64,000 nt of DNA from Paludibacteraceae bacterium (GCA_016937795.1 JAFGVV010000006.1:1-64000), one strand, 5' to 3'. Counted from the first letter of the stretch, positions 46,818 to 55,347 are shown. Notes: a model not told the origin generated them from the letters alone. Made by a program: numbers and translations.

Positions 46818-48149
46818 ATGAAACACTTCTATTTTACAATGGCATTTTTGGCCATCAGTGTCCTTACATTCGGACAAAAATACAGCGGGCTAACCGCAAC
46901 CGCATCGTCGGGAAATGCAGCTTTGGCTGTCGATAATAATCCCGGAACACGCTGGGAAAGCGCATTTGAAGATCCGCAATGGCTGGTAGTGGATTTAGGC
47001 GAAATAAAGGCTGTAGGCGTGGTAAAAATACTTTGGGAAGGTGCCAACGCAAAAGATTACACAGTTTCGTTTTCGACAAATGGTGTTGATTTTAGCGGAG
47101 AAATCACATTCACCGACAAGCCCGGCGGAAGTCGCACCGATGTGATTGATGGTCTGAACGTAAACTGTCGATACATAAAAATGAATGGCACCGCCCGTAA
47201 CCTTACCTACGGCTATTCAATTTGGGAATTTGAAGTGTATCCGCAAGTTACGCCCGTTTTAACTTCGCTTACCGTAACTCCTGCAAGTTCGTCGATTAAA
47301 ATTGGCGAAACACAACAGCTCGCAGTGGGCGGTCTCGATCAACTCGGAAACCCATTTACGCTGACAACCGTCACTCAGTGGAGCGTGGACGGAAGCGGCG
47401 CTTCTGTGGATGCTAACGGACTTTTTTCGTCTACTCAAAAAGGTCTTTTTACAGTGACAGCCACAAACACAGAGCTTACTCAGACAGCAAAAGTGGAAGT
47501 TTTGCCCGCTGCCAATAATCTTTCTATAGGCGAGGGAGTAACCGCTACGGCATCAGCCGGCAATGCCATTGAAGCCATCGACAACAATCCGGGAACACGT
47601 TGGGAAAGCGCTTCTGAAGATCCACAATGGATAATGATTGATTTTGCTTCACCCAAAAATGTGACGGACATTGTGATCAGTTGGGAAGCTGCCAATGCAA
47701 AGGATTATATTATCGAAAGTTCTAACAATGGCACCGACTGGACAACACGCGTCACAAAAGAAGCAATGCCCGAAGGAATGCGCACCGACTATATTTTCGA
47801 TTTAAGTTTCGAAGCGCGCTATGTACGCCTTACAGGCACTGCCCGCAACCTGAATTACGGATATTCCATTTGGGAATTTAAGGTGTTTGGCACTAACACC
47901 GTTTCAACCCTAAGTCCGTTCCCCGCTGCCGAAAAACAAATAATGGCCTACCCAAATCCGGTAACCGATCGTTTGTATTTCCATAACAAAGTACAGCAAC
48001 TGCATATTTTCAACACTCAGGGACAGAAAGTTGCTTCGTTCAAGGAGGTTTCAGAGCTTGATGTCACTTCATTTGCCAAAGGATTTTACTTTGTCAGACT
48101 CACTGATGATTCAGGTAAGACATTGACACAAAAGATAGATATTCGTTAG
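46818..48149 (+). CDS. T9SS-secreted double CBM32 (F5/8 type C) protein
   Basis: After a signal peptide the 443-residue protein has two discoidin-like carbohydrate-binding domains (about 22-145 and 235-365), which are near repeats: both carry DNNPGTRWESA, EDPQW and GYSIWEFEV-like ends. Between them is a bacterial Ig-like (Big) domain (about 148-228, SLTVTPASSSIKIGETQQLAV). The C-terminus (FPAAEKQIMAYPNPVTDRLY through KIDIR) is a type A T9SS sorting domain. No catalytic domain is present. It probably tethers glycans at the surface for the preceding GH3 enzyme (inference). The two binding domains look like a recent duplication. Confidence 0.9.
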   Translation: MKHFYFTMAFLAISVLTFGQKYSGLTATASSGNAALAVDNNPGTRWESAFEDPQWLVVDLGEIKAVGVVKILWEGANAKDYTVSFSTNGVDFSGEITFTDKPGGSRTDVIDGLNVNCRYIKMNGTARNLTYGYSIWEFEVYPQVTPVLTSLTVTPASSSIKIGETQQLAVGGLDQLGNPFTLTTVTQWSVDGSGASVDANGLFSSTQKGLFTVTATNTELTQTAKVEVLPAANNLSIGEGVTATASAGNAIEAIDNNPGTRWESASEDPQWIMIDFASPKNVTDIVISWEAANAKDYIIESSNNGTDWTTRVTKEAMPEGMRTDYIFDLSFEARYVRLTGTARNLNYGYSIWEFKVFGTNTVSTLSPFPAAEKQIMAYPNPVTDRLYFHNKVQQLHIFNTQGQKVASFKEVSELDVTSFAKGFYFVRLTDDSGKTLTQKIDIR

Positions 48150-48172
48150 TTTTTTCATGTTTAGTTTAAGAG

Positions 48173-48209
48173 AAAAGCCGCAGCCCCTATGCAAGGACTG
48201 CGGCTTTTT
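48173..48209. terminator. terminator after the CBM32 gene
   Basis: AAAAGCCGCAG pairs with CTGCGGCTTTTT and gives a T run on the plus strand; it also suits minus-strand transcripts from the endonuclease gene. Confidence 0.85.
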
Positions 48210-48220
48210 GACTTCGTGTA

Positions 48221-48370
48221 TCAATTCAATATCTTAATTGTCTTTCTTTGCAATTTGTACTTAAAATGCATCAGATAGAGCCCCCGTACAGGTAACGAAA
48301 GTATGATTTCGGTATCGGATGATAGCGATTGTCCCGATCTCTTTTTATTATTTAAAAAGAAACCTTGTCT
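48221..48370 (-). pseudogene. orphan T9SS sorting-domain remnant behind the endonuclease stop
   Basis: Immediately after the endonuclease TAA, and in the same frame, 49 codons read as a second sorting-domain tail: GQSLSSDTEIILSLPVRG, LYLMHFKYKLQRK, ending TIKILN and TGA. It aligns by eye with the true tail of the endonuclease (SGTAELAVDMLENGMYLIKL). It has no start codon or signal of its own. It may be a decayed tandem copy of the domain, or the end of another T9SS gene. Confidence 0.5.
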
Positions 48371-49423
48371 TTATCTACTGATAACAAATTTCTGAATACT
48401 ATTGCGTTCGCCTTTGGTGAGTTTTATCAGGTACATGCCATTTTCGAGCATATCTACAGCCAGCTCGGCAGTGCCCGAAAGCGTTTTTTCCATCAGCAGT
48501 CGTCCGTTGAGGTCGAAAATGCTGCAAGTCATATCGTGCTCGTCGGTGCGGATATTGAGTGTGTTTTGCACAGGATTTGGCCCAATGCTAAACTCAATTT
48601 TCAGTGCATCCACACCCGAAGTAATCGACCATGGAATGCCTTTTTTAGTTCCCCAGATATGTTCGGCCAGCATCGGATAATCGATAAAAGGGTTGCGGTT
48701 ATCCTGAATTTTTTCTACTGCATTATTTCTGTTTGTTTCTTTTGTACTTACCGGATCCTGACGATGCCATTTCAAAAAAATTTCTTTACCATAATCGGTT
48801 AATCCCAGATTTTGATTTCCAAAAACGCCACCTGACCATGATTCACATTTACCGGCATAACAAGTAGCCATATAAAAATATGTACGTGCAAAATCACCTT
48901 TATATTCATCAATGGGTTCGAATACAGTACTTGTATAACCAGGGAAATCAGAAGTGCCTAATTTGCTTCCATTCCCGGTCGTAGTATTAGTAGTAGCAGA
49001 ACCTACTTCTCCAAACGGAAAACTACTTCTGATTCCATTCACCTTTGAGTCTGTAGGATAAACATGAAATGCATCACTTACCATTGGTGATGCTTGGTTG
49101 AACCAACTTTGAGGAATTGAGTGTTCACGATTATAATTGGTACATTCAGGGCCGGTATAACCTGTGTTTTGGTCTGTTTGCCATGTAAATAAACAGTTTG
49201 AATACATATCCCAAATTTTACCGGTTGCCGGATTGATGTCTGTTGTGCCATAAGCAGTCCAAAGCCCTTTATAAGAAGTCACGTTTGGGTCTTTGATAAT
49301 ACTGTTTAATGCCGTTCTTAACGCAGCATCAGTTTTCCCTACAGCGGCATCATAATATCCGGCTTTGGGTTGTGCCACTAATAGCACAGGCAGTGCAAGT
49401 AAGAGGAGTAAAAGTTTTTTCAT
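48371..49423 (-). CDS. secreted endonuclease I with T9SS sorting domain
   Basis: The start is at 49423 (MKKLLLLLLALPVLLVAQ); the ORF-track start adds an untranslatable-looking leader. Residues 20-270 match the endonuclease I / DNase family (YTGPECTNYNREHSIPQSWF with the His-Glu-His core, then FHVYPTDSKVNGIRSSFPFGEV). It cuts nucleic acids non-specifically, probably for nutrient release outside the cell. The last 75 or so residues (FSIGPNPVQNTLNI to KFVISR) are a type A T9SS sorting domain. The mRNA appears to start within a terminator-like hairpin at 49456-49502. Behind the stop, in the same frame, lies a second decayed sorting domain. Confidence 0.9.
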   Translation of the reverse strand: MKKLLLLLLALPVLLVAQPKAGYYDAAVGKTDAALRTALNSIIKDPNVTSYKGLWTAYGTTDINPATGKIWDMYSNCLFTWQTDQNTGYTGPECTNYNREHSIPQSWFNQASPMVSDAFHVYPTDSKVNGIRSSFPFGEVGSATTNTTTGNGSKLGTSDFPGYTSTVFEPIDEYKGDFARTYFYMATCYAGKCESWSGGVFGNQNLGLTDYGKEIFLKWHRQDPVSTKETNRNNAVEKIQDNRNPFIDYPMLAEHIWGTKKGIPWSITSGVDALKIEFSIGPNPVQNTLNIRTDEHDMTCSIFDLNGRLLMEKTLSGTAELAVDMLENGMYLIKLTKGERNSIQKFVISR

Positions 49424-49455
49424 TCGGTAAATCATTTTGATAGTAAAACAAAAAA

Positions 49456-49502
49456 TGCCCTTCCCCGGTTCTGACAATCAGATTTTTTAGGGGAAAAGGG
49501 CA
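49456..49502 (-). terminator. terminator-like hairpin in the endonuclease leader
   Basis: On the minus strand TGCCCTTTTCCCC pairs with GGGGAAGGGCA, then TTTTTTG follows 33 bases before the endonuclease ATG. A -7 box TACATTTG (plus 49504-49511) would start the mRNA at the foot of this hairpin. It may end tlpA transcripts or attenuate the endonuclease gene. Confidence 0.55.
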
Positions 49503-49606
49503 GCAAATGTAATGAATAAGTTTGTAATAACCGAACTATTTGCGCTGTTTTATTGTAAGGGAATGAATAATAATAGATTTTTGTGACAAAAATATTTCGG
49601 AGTTAT

Positions 49607-50128
49607 TTATTTCAATAGATTATCAATCACATTCACCATTCCGGCAAATTCCTTTTCGTCGTAAAGGCGTGTGAGCATTACTATTTTGCCATTTTTGTCG
49701 ATAATCACATTGCGGGTGATACCAGCTTTGCGGTCGGCGTAAAGTGCAAAAATGTCGGCTTTCGGGTCGAGGCCGATAGGGTAGGTGATGCCGGTGGTTT
49801 TGGCAAACTGAACGACAGTTTCGAGCGGCTCGTCGCGGTCAATGGCCAGCAGCGCAAAGTTTGGATTGGCTTTGTGCTTTTGCCAGATATCGCGTTCGAT
49901 AAAAGGCATTTCCTTGCGACAAACGCCGCACCAACTCGCTGTAAACTGCAACATGACTACTTTTCCCCTGAGCGATGATAGTTTTACGGTTTTTCCATCG
50001 GTTAGTTTCATGCTGAAATCGGGAGCTGTGTCGCCTGTTTTTACCAGATAACCACGTTCGTCGGCTGCCTGCGAAAAAGCAAAGGCCGAAAATAATACTG
50101 CTGTAAATATAAGGATTTGTTTTTTCAT
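49607..50128 (-). CDS. periplasmic TlpA-like thioredoxin-fold protein
   Basis: The start is the ATG at 50128 (MKKQILIFTAVLFSAFAFSQ, a signal peptide). The ORF track extends far upstream through non-coding sequence. The 173-residue protein has the AhpC/TSA-Redoxin-type fold GDTAPDFSMKLTDGKTVKLS, the redox centre ASWCGVCRKEMP (WCGVC) and the cis-Pro region TRNVIIDKNGKIV. It would reduce or exchange disulfides in exported proteins. A TATTTTTG -7 box lies about 20 bases upstream, so it is separate from the cobalamin operon. Confidence 0.9.
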   Translation of the reverse strand: MKKQILIFTAVLFSAFAFSQAADERGYLVKTGDTAPDFSMKLTDGKTVKLSSLRGKVVMLQFTASWCGVCRKEMPFIERDIWQKHKANPNFALLAIDRDEPLETVVQFAKTTGITYPIGLDPKADIFALYADRKAGITRNVIIDKNGKIVMLTRLYDEKEFAGMVNVIDNLLK

Positions 50129-50233
50129 TGCGGGTGAAATAATTTTTGGCCAAAAATACAGAAAACAATTGGAATTAAATACATTCTGATAACTAAAAGG
50201 GATGTCTAAGATAGTGTCAGGGCATTTATATAA

Positions 50234-50252
50234 AGCCCCAAACCCCGGAAGT
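50234..50252. repeat. CCCCAAACCCC repeat, pair C left (divergent)
   Basis: AGCCCCAAACCCCGGAAGTG is a degenerate member of the CCCCTAAAGGGG family, opposing the copy at 50328-50349. Confidence 0.5.
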
Positions 50253-50327
50253 GAATGTGAACTCCTTTTATTTCTTAATCTGAAACGAGGATTAACACAC
50301 TGTGTTTGTTGTTTAAAGTAATTTAAA

Positions 50328-50349
50328 TCCCCTTTAGGGGTTTGGGGTA
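50328..50349. repeat. CCCCTTTAGGGG repeat, pair C right
   Basis: TCCCCTTTAGGGGTTTGGGG lies just beyond the terminator of the cobalamin operon. Confidence 0.7.
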
Positions 50350-50355
50350 TATAAT

Positions 50356-50387
50356 AAAACAGCGATTCTTCACAGAGTCGCTGTTTA
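50356..50387 (-). terminator. terminator of the cobalamin operon
   Basis: AAACAGCGACTCT-GTGA-AGAATCGCTGTTT forms a 13-base stem with one mismatch 55 bases after the last gene of the operon on the minus strand. Confidence 0.75.
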
Positions 50388-50441
50388 GTGCTTATATTTC
50401 GAAAAATCAACAAATTATAGCTTGTGAGACTATAAATTTTT

Positions 50442-51542
50442 TCAACGAATTACTTTGCTTCCTTCGTTGGTGGTAATGCGTATAATCAGCATTTCGTTGG
50501 TTGGCAGTTGCATTTCGGTATTGCGGATTTCGGTTTGCAGATACAAACTTCCGTTTATGCGATAAATACTTAATTTGCCACCTACAGGCAGGTTGTAAAG
50601 CGTATTTCCTGAACGATATGCATTGATGGTTTTGTGTGAGTCAATGTCTGTGGTAGTGTCATCAAGCGAGGCATTCGGATGTAAATCCACAATACCCGCA
50701 AATTCCACCGAGGTTTCGCCCAACCAACCTGCTTCCTGCACATTGGCTGTATATACTTTTACAAAGTCGATATAGTCCAAATGAACAGGATTTCCGCTAT
50801 CGTCCACAGCCCAGTCAATTTTAAAACCCACTTTGTCGTTGGTCGAATTATTGGCATGATTATCCACATAACCCCAGTCGAAAGCGGGCAGAGTCCATGT
50901 AGAACCATTCAATACCGCATTTTTGCGCAATTTTGTGCCTTTAAAAGTAATGGTATTTTTGGTAACCCAAAGCGGATACATTGTAGCCTGTGAAGCAAAC
51001 GAAATATGCGTCACCACACCTTCGCCACCCTGATTATCTGTCCAGCGAATGTTGGCTTTTTGTCCGTCGGGTTCAGGGCGATAGTAGGTGATTTCGTAAT
51101 TGTGCACAGTTTCAGCGTGATTGTATTCTGAGCCTGCCAGTTCGTACCAGGGTTCGTCGGCATCAGGAAGTCCATTTTTGTTTAGGTCTTGACAAACCAT
51201 CACAATACCCGGTTCCGCACTGTTCGTAAATGCATTTCCAAGTGCTTTAAAATCGTATTCGCCCGGCACATTCACTATAGGATGATCGAAACCAACCACC
51301 ACATAACCACCATAAGCGCCCAGGCCTAGCATCGATTTGTTATCCACCAAACAGTTGGCGGCAAATTGCAGTGCATTGGCGTAAGTGTCGCTCATGGCTG
51401 CCGAGGGAAATAGTCGGTTGATATGTTGACCCGGAGCAGGTTTATATTCCAGAACGCGCGTAATTTTTTCGGAGTTCTGGGCAAAAGTAAAATGCGTTAT
51501 CAGCATTATACATGCAGCAAATAATAAAGTAAATCTTCTCAT
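50442..51542 (-). CDS. T9SS surface protein of the cobalamin operon
   Basis: I place the start at 51542 (MRRFTLLFAACIMLITHFTF), with a signal peptide. The body (25-290) is beta-rich with ALGAYGGYVVVGFDHPIVNV, a calcium-binding-like DLNKNGLPDADEPWYELAGS loop and YIDFVKVYTANVQEAGW; related Bacteroidetes proteins are annotated as cell-surface proteins next to BtuG-like propellers. The last 60 residues (YNLPVGGKLSIYRINGSLYL to GSKVIR) resemble a T9SS sorting tail. It is the third gene behind the riboswitch, so it probably helps to capture cobalamin at the surface. It could also be an analogue of BtuH, but I see no direct sequence reason for that name. Confidence 0.72.
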   Translation of the reverse strand: MRRFTLLFAACIMLITHFTFAQNSEKITRVLEYKPAPGQHINRLFPSAAMSDTYANALQFAANCLVDNKSMLGLGAYGGYVVVGFDHPIVNVPGEYDFKALGNAFTNSAEPGIVMVCQDLNKNGLPDADEPWYELAGSEYNHAETVHNYEITYYRPEPDGQKANIRWTDNQGGEGVVTHISFASQATMYPLWVTKNTITFKGTKLRKNAVLNGSTWTLPAFDWGYVDNHANNSTNDKVGFKIDWAVDDSGNPVHLDYIDFVKVYTANVQEAGWLGETSVEFAGIVDLHPNASLDDTTTDIDSHKTINAYRSGNTLYNLPVGGKLSIYRINGSLYLQTEIRNTEMQLPTNEMLIIRITTNEGSKVIR

Positions 51543-51701
51543 TTTCTGTTGTTTATAAATAATTATTGCTTTACAAAAGGGTCGCAAAATTCCTGTCCCT
51601 GTGACCCACGGGACTTCCACTGCTTCGCAAACTACAATTGTATTCTTCCGGAATTTACTTGCGAAGCCGGTATGTTTTATGATTGATTTGAGTTATTTCT
51701 A

Positions 51702-52820
51702 TCAGGGGCTTGCAAAAACCACTTTGTTTGGGTTTAGTCCTATTTCGTTGATTTTGAACTTCAGTTTTCCATGTCGGTCGAAGCAAAGCACATCGCCCCA
51801 AACCGTATAACTTTTGGCATCGGTCAGATACACATCACCATTTGCCGGATTTATGTCCACACCATAAGGGGTGCTTAACTCTGTGCCATCGGTAATAAAA
51901 TTTTCCGAAATTATTTTTTCTGTTTTGCAATCGAAAACCTTTACCCAACAAGTCTGATTTGTAAAGTCGAAATTGTAAATATAAGCCGTATCGTTGTGTA
52001 TATTGAAGTTCAATGCCTGAATATCTTCAAATGTATCTTCCAGCGTATCGGTATTTGAATTTATGCGTTGAAAAACATAAGGATTTGCTCCGTAGTTTCC
52101 CCGCGTAACCACATACACATCGCCTTCGCTGTCGGCATGAATTCTGCCTGGGTTGGTAGCCACAGAAATCTTTTTTATTTCGGTAAAAGTGTTTATGTCA
52201 ATTACCGAAACCGTGTTGTCGTAATCGGGGAAACTCAATCCACCCGAGTTGGTCACATACAACTTGTTGTTGGCCAAACAAATGCCATCAGGGTTTTTAC
52301 CGCACTGCACAAAAGCTTCAATCTTTAAAGTGCTTGTGTCGATTCTGGCCACTGTGCCATCGAATGAACACACATAAGCTTTTCCGGCATGAAATTCCAC
52401 ATATCGTGGTTCGCGGGCAATGCCTTTTTCGTTTTTCATGGCAATTTGCGCCAGCGATTTTCCGCTTTTCACATCCAGCACTTCAATCTGACTCGACACA
52501 TTGACCACCACATACATTTTCGAACCATAAATACCCATGTCGTTGGCTGTGTCGCCCAGTCCTCGTTTGTTTACAGTGAGGAAAAAATCAGACACCAGCG
52601 TTTTGCTGTTCAGATCGTAACTTGCCAAAGTGCTGTTATTCATATTAAACAGCCCTTCGGAAAGAATATAAAGCTTTGTTGGCTCCGCAGCTCCGGTGTT
52701 TATTTCGGGTTTCAGTTTGTCTTCCATGTCGTCGCAGGATACTGCAAGAAGCAGCATCAGGCCAAAAGTAAGCAACAAGCCAATTTTGCGGTATTTAAAT
52801 TCTAAATTCTTCATTCTCAA
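51702..52820 (-). CDS. BtuG-like YVTN beta-propeller lipoprotein
   Basis: The lipobox LLAVSC (Cys about residue 29) marks a surface lipoprotein. The mature part (345 or so residues) is a seven-bladed YncE/DUF5074-type propeller, with blades such as KTLVSDFFLTVNKRGLGD, KLYVTNSGGLSFPDYDNTV and GDVYLTDAKSYTVWGDVL. In Bacteroides, BtuG is a propeller lipoprotein that caps BtuB and takes cobalamin from host intrinsic factor. Here the gene follows a BtuB-like receptor by 12 bases under a cobalamin riboswitch, so the same role is likely. Binding residues cannot be checked by eye. Confidence 0.82.
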   Translation of the reverse strand: MRMKNLEFKYRKIGLLLTFGLMLLLAVSCDDMEDKLKPEINTGAAEPTKLYILSEGLFNMNNSTLASYDLNSKTLVSDFFLTVNKRGLGDTANDMGIYGSKMYVVVNVSSQIEVLDVKSGKSLAQIAMKNEKGIAREPRYVEFHAGKAYVCSFDGTVARIDTSTLKIEAFVQCGKNPDGICLANNKLYVTNSGGLSFPDYDNTVSVIDINTFTEIKKISVATNPGRIHADSEGDVYVVTRGNYGANPYVFQRINSNTDTLEDTFEDIQALNFNIHNDTAYIYNFDFTNQTCWVKVFDCKTEKIISENFITDGTELSTPYGVDINPANGDVYLTDAKSYTVWGDVLCFDRHGKLKFKINEIGLNPNKVVFASP

Positions 52821-52832
52821 TTCTTCATTTTT

Positions 52833-54896
52833 TTAAAACTTCAAACTCACCGTTCCTCTCACCGAGCGACCCGGCATGGGAAACCATTTTACAATGGCAT
52901 AATTTTCATTCAATAAATTCAACACTTCGGCATTCACCGACAGTGTTTTATCCTTCAGCTTAAAACTGTGCGAAGCCGAAATGCTGTGATCGCTGTATCC
53001 GGGCAGACGGTTTTCGGCGAAATTCTGAAAAAGCGCATAACGTTTTCCCGACCACAAGAGCGAATAAGCCACATCCACCCAGGGCGTTTCCACAGCAAAT
53101 CTCCCCGAACCTGAAATACGTGGTGTGTATGGAATTTGATGTCCGTAAGTGCTTCCGCCCGGACTTGTGACATCCAAAGCCCGCTGATAGGTGTACGTTC
53201 CGCCCAACACAAACCCGAGTTTTTTTGTGGCTTTTATCGATGTTTCGGCGGTCAGGTCGATGCCGGTGATTTCCACTTTCCCCAAATTGAGCATGCTCCA
53301 TTTAAACAGATTTTTGGTAGGCATGGCCACAATTTTATCCTTCACATTGTTGCGATACATATCGGCAGTGATTGAGAAAAGCGGAAGCCATTTAGCCGGC
53401 GACACTGCGTAGGTGATTCCCAAATTGAACTGATCGGTAATTTCGGGACGCAAGTCGGCATTTCCGATGCGTGCGTAATATAAATCGTTGAAAGTGGGCA
53501 TACGGAAAATATTTTTGTAAAAAGCCCTGAAGCGCAAATCAGTCTCATCGAAAGGCCTATAAGTTATACTTGCATAGGGCGAAAGTCGTTTGCGGTTGTC
53601 GGCAGCTGTGCCGTTTTCAACTCTTTCGGTCACCAAAGTGGAAAGCACACTGGCAGTAGCCAGCACATTTTCGCTTACATATTTGGCCGCCAGCACCGAT
53701 AGCAGACTGTAACGAACCGGCTGCGCAAAACTTTCGGTCAGTGCTGCGTTTTCAAATTGCGCAAACATATTATTTACAGATGCGTCGGTTGAAAACGAGA
53801 AGGAAATATTCGTAAAAGCTTTGTAAAGCAGCGAAGCCGAAGCATAATATTCGTTTTGTGTAAAATAGCTTTCTTCAAAACCCGCGCTGTTCAGTACAAC
53901 CGTATCCAGATAGTGCAGATATCCGTGATGATATTTGGCATTCAGCTGCATCGAAAACAGTTTCGAGAAATGATTTTCGTAGTGCGTTTGTACAAAAAAA
54001 GTATTGTCCCACATGCGTTGCGAAGTAAATGCGCCTTCGTTGTACAAAATCGTTCCGCCGGGCAATCCGCGCTCCGAATTGTAGAAATAAGCTTTCAGGT
54101 AACCCGATTCGTTTTCGGAGAAATTGGCATGCAAAGCGCCTTCAATTCTGAAATTCTGCACATCCGAGTTTTTGCGCGTTTCGTTGGAAGTTGTTCCATC
54201 GCCCAGATAGCTGTGATGCAGCAGATACGGATATTCACCATGTGCCGAAAGCCACTCGCCACTCAGCGTAACGGCATATTTCGGACTGATTTTTTGTTGC
54301 AAAAGGAAAGATGGATTCAGCAAACCAAACGATCCGCCTTTGAGCGAAGCTTTTCCGTTCAGCGTTTTATTATTGATGAATTTTGGACTCAGGGTGCGGA
54401 TATTGAGCAACGAAGCCGAGGCAAACATGCGCGCAGGCTGAAAAATATTGTCGCTTTGTCCGTTGTTGAGCGAAAGCATATCCACATTGTCGAGCGAAAA
54501 ACGTCCCACATCAATTTGTCCCGTTTGGCAATCGGTGAGTGTAATGCCATCGTAACTCACAGCCGTGTGAGCTGCGCCCAAACTGCGCACCGAAACGGTT
54601 TTCAATCCGCCAATGCCACCGTAATCCTTTACAGTTACACCCGAAAAATACTTCACGGCATCCGAAACCTGAAGCGCATTCAGTTTCTCAATTTGTTTCG
54701 ACGAAAGAATCTGGAGTGGAGCCGAAGCGCGTACTTCGGTGTTGCGGTATTGTTCGGTCACAGTTACTTCACGAATCTGATACACTTTGGTGGTATCCAC
54801 TTTGTCTCCTGCCACCGAAGCCACAGGAAAAAGCACGATGCCCAAAGCAACGACACAAATCCGGAATGCTGAAACACGATACAATGAAAAATACAT
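52833..54896 (-). CDS. btuB: TonB-dependent cobalamin receptor, BtuB-like
   Basis: This 687-residue outer-membrane receptor has a signal peptide (CVVALGIVLFPVASVAG). A plug domain (about 45-165) with ILSSKQIEKLNALQVSDAVKYFSGV and GLKTVSVRSLGAAHTAVSYDG follows, then a 22-strand barrel ending in the terminal aromatic motif GTVSLKF. It has no N-terminal carboxypeptidase-like extension, as in true BtuB. Substrate assignment rests on the cobalamin riboswitch 165 nt upstream and the BtuG-like gene downstream, so it is stronger than family alone would allow. Energy would come from TonB-ExbBD, encoded elsewhere. Confidence 0.88.
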   Translation of the reverse strand: MYFSLYRVSAFRICVVALGIVLFPVASVAGDKVDTTKVYQIREVTVTEQYRNTEVRASAPLQILSSKQIEKLNALQVSDAVKYFSGVTVKDYGGIGGLKTVSVRSLGAAHTAVSYDGITLTDCQTGQIDVGRFSLDNVDMLSLNNGQSDNIFQPARMFASASLLNIRTLSPKFINNKTLNGKASLKGGSFGLLNPSFLLQQKISPKYAVTLSGEWLSAHGEYPYLLHHSYLGDGTTSNETRKNSDVQNFRIEGALHANFSENESGYLKAYFYNSERGLPGGTILYNEGAFTSQRMWDNTFFVQTHYENHFSKLFSMQLNAKYHHGYLHYLDTVVLNSAGFEESYFTQNEYYASASLLYKAFTNISFSFSTDASVNNMFAQFENAALTESFAQPVRYSLLSVLAAKYVSENVLATASVLSTLVTERVENGTAADNRKRLSPYASITYRPFDETDLRFRAFYKNIFRMPTFNDLYYARIGNADLRPEITDQFNLGITYAVSPAKWLPLFSITADMYRNNVKDKIVAMPTKNLFKWSMLNLGKVEITGIDLTAETSIKATKKLGFVLGGTYTYQRALDVTSPGGSTYGHQIPYTPRISGSGRFAVETPWVDVAYSLLWSGKRYALFQNFAENRLPGYSDHSISASHSFKLKDKTLSVNAEVLNLLNENYAIVKWFPMPGRSVRGTVSLKF

Positions 54897-55060
54897 ACAA
54901 TACTATTTGTTTGATTGAAAACCAAATAGCCTGCAAGAAAAAGGCAAAATCAACAAAGCACAAATGTAAAAGAACTGATGCTGTATTGGTTTTTAGCTTA
55001 TCCCCGAAAGCTTGAAAACATAAACCTTTTCGTTCCTGAAAAAATGCGGAACAAAAATTT

Positions 55061-55347
55061 GCATGGCAGGTCTTCTGACTTGCTCCCGTAGTTGAACGCC
55101 TTCCCGTCGTGAATTGACAGTGGACAATTGACAGTGGACAATGAAAAATTTTATCGTCGGTTGTCGGTTGTCGCTGTCGGTAAAACAGTGGCAAAAGTGT
55201 TGTTCAATACGTTTTCTTCAATTGTCAATTGGTCATTATCAATTGTCAACCAAAAAATGAGCTTACAGCAGCGGGTCTGTTCAGGATTTTCACCTGATTC
55301 CCTTTTCATCACTCCGGAGCAGAATGCCCGGGTGAACCATTGCGCTT
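55061..55347 (-). ncRNA. cobalamin riboswitch with a large internal insert
   Basis: Read on the minus strand, the conserved core is clear: GAAAAGGGAATCAGGTG, AATCCTGAACAGACCCGC, TGCTGTAAGC and the terminal B12 box AGTCAGAAGACCTGCC. These elements normally lie within about 200 nt. Here about 150 extra bases (55108-55259) separate the TGCTGTAAGC part from GACGGGAAGGCG, made of AATTGACAATTGA-like repeats. The insert falls in a peripheral variable arm, and its ends can pair, so the aptamer may still fold. It should repress the btuB operon when adenosylcobalamin is plentiful. A TATCTTTG -7 box lies at its 5' side. Confidence 0.9.
55108..55259. repeat. AATTGACA repeat insert inside the riboswitch
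   Basis: ATTGACAGTGGACA occurs twice in tandem near one end, and the inverted form TCAATTGTCAATTG near the other. The two ends can pair as a long imperfect arm. The units resemble those at 29335-29512. Confidence 0.7.
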
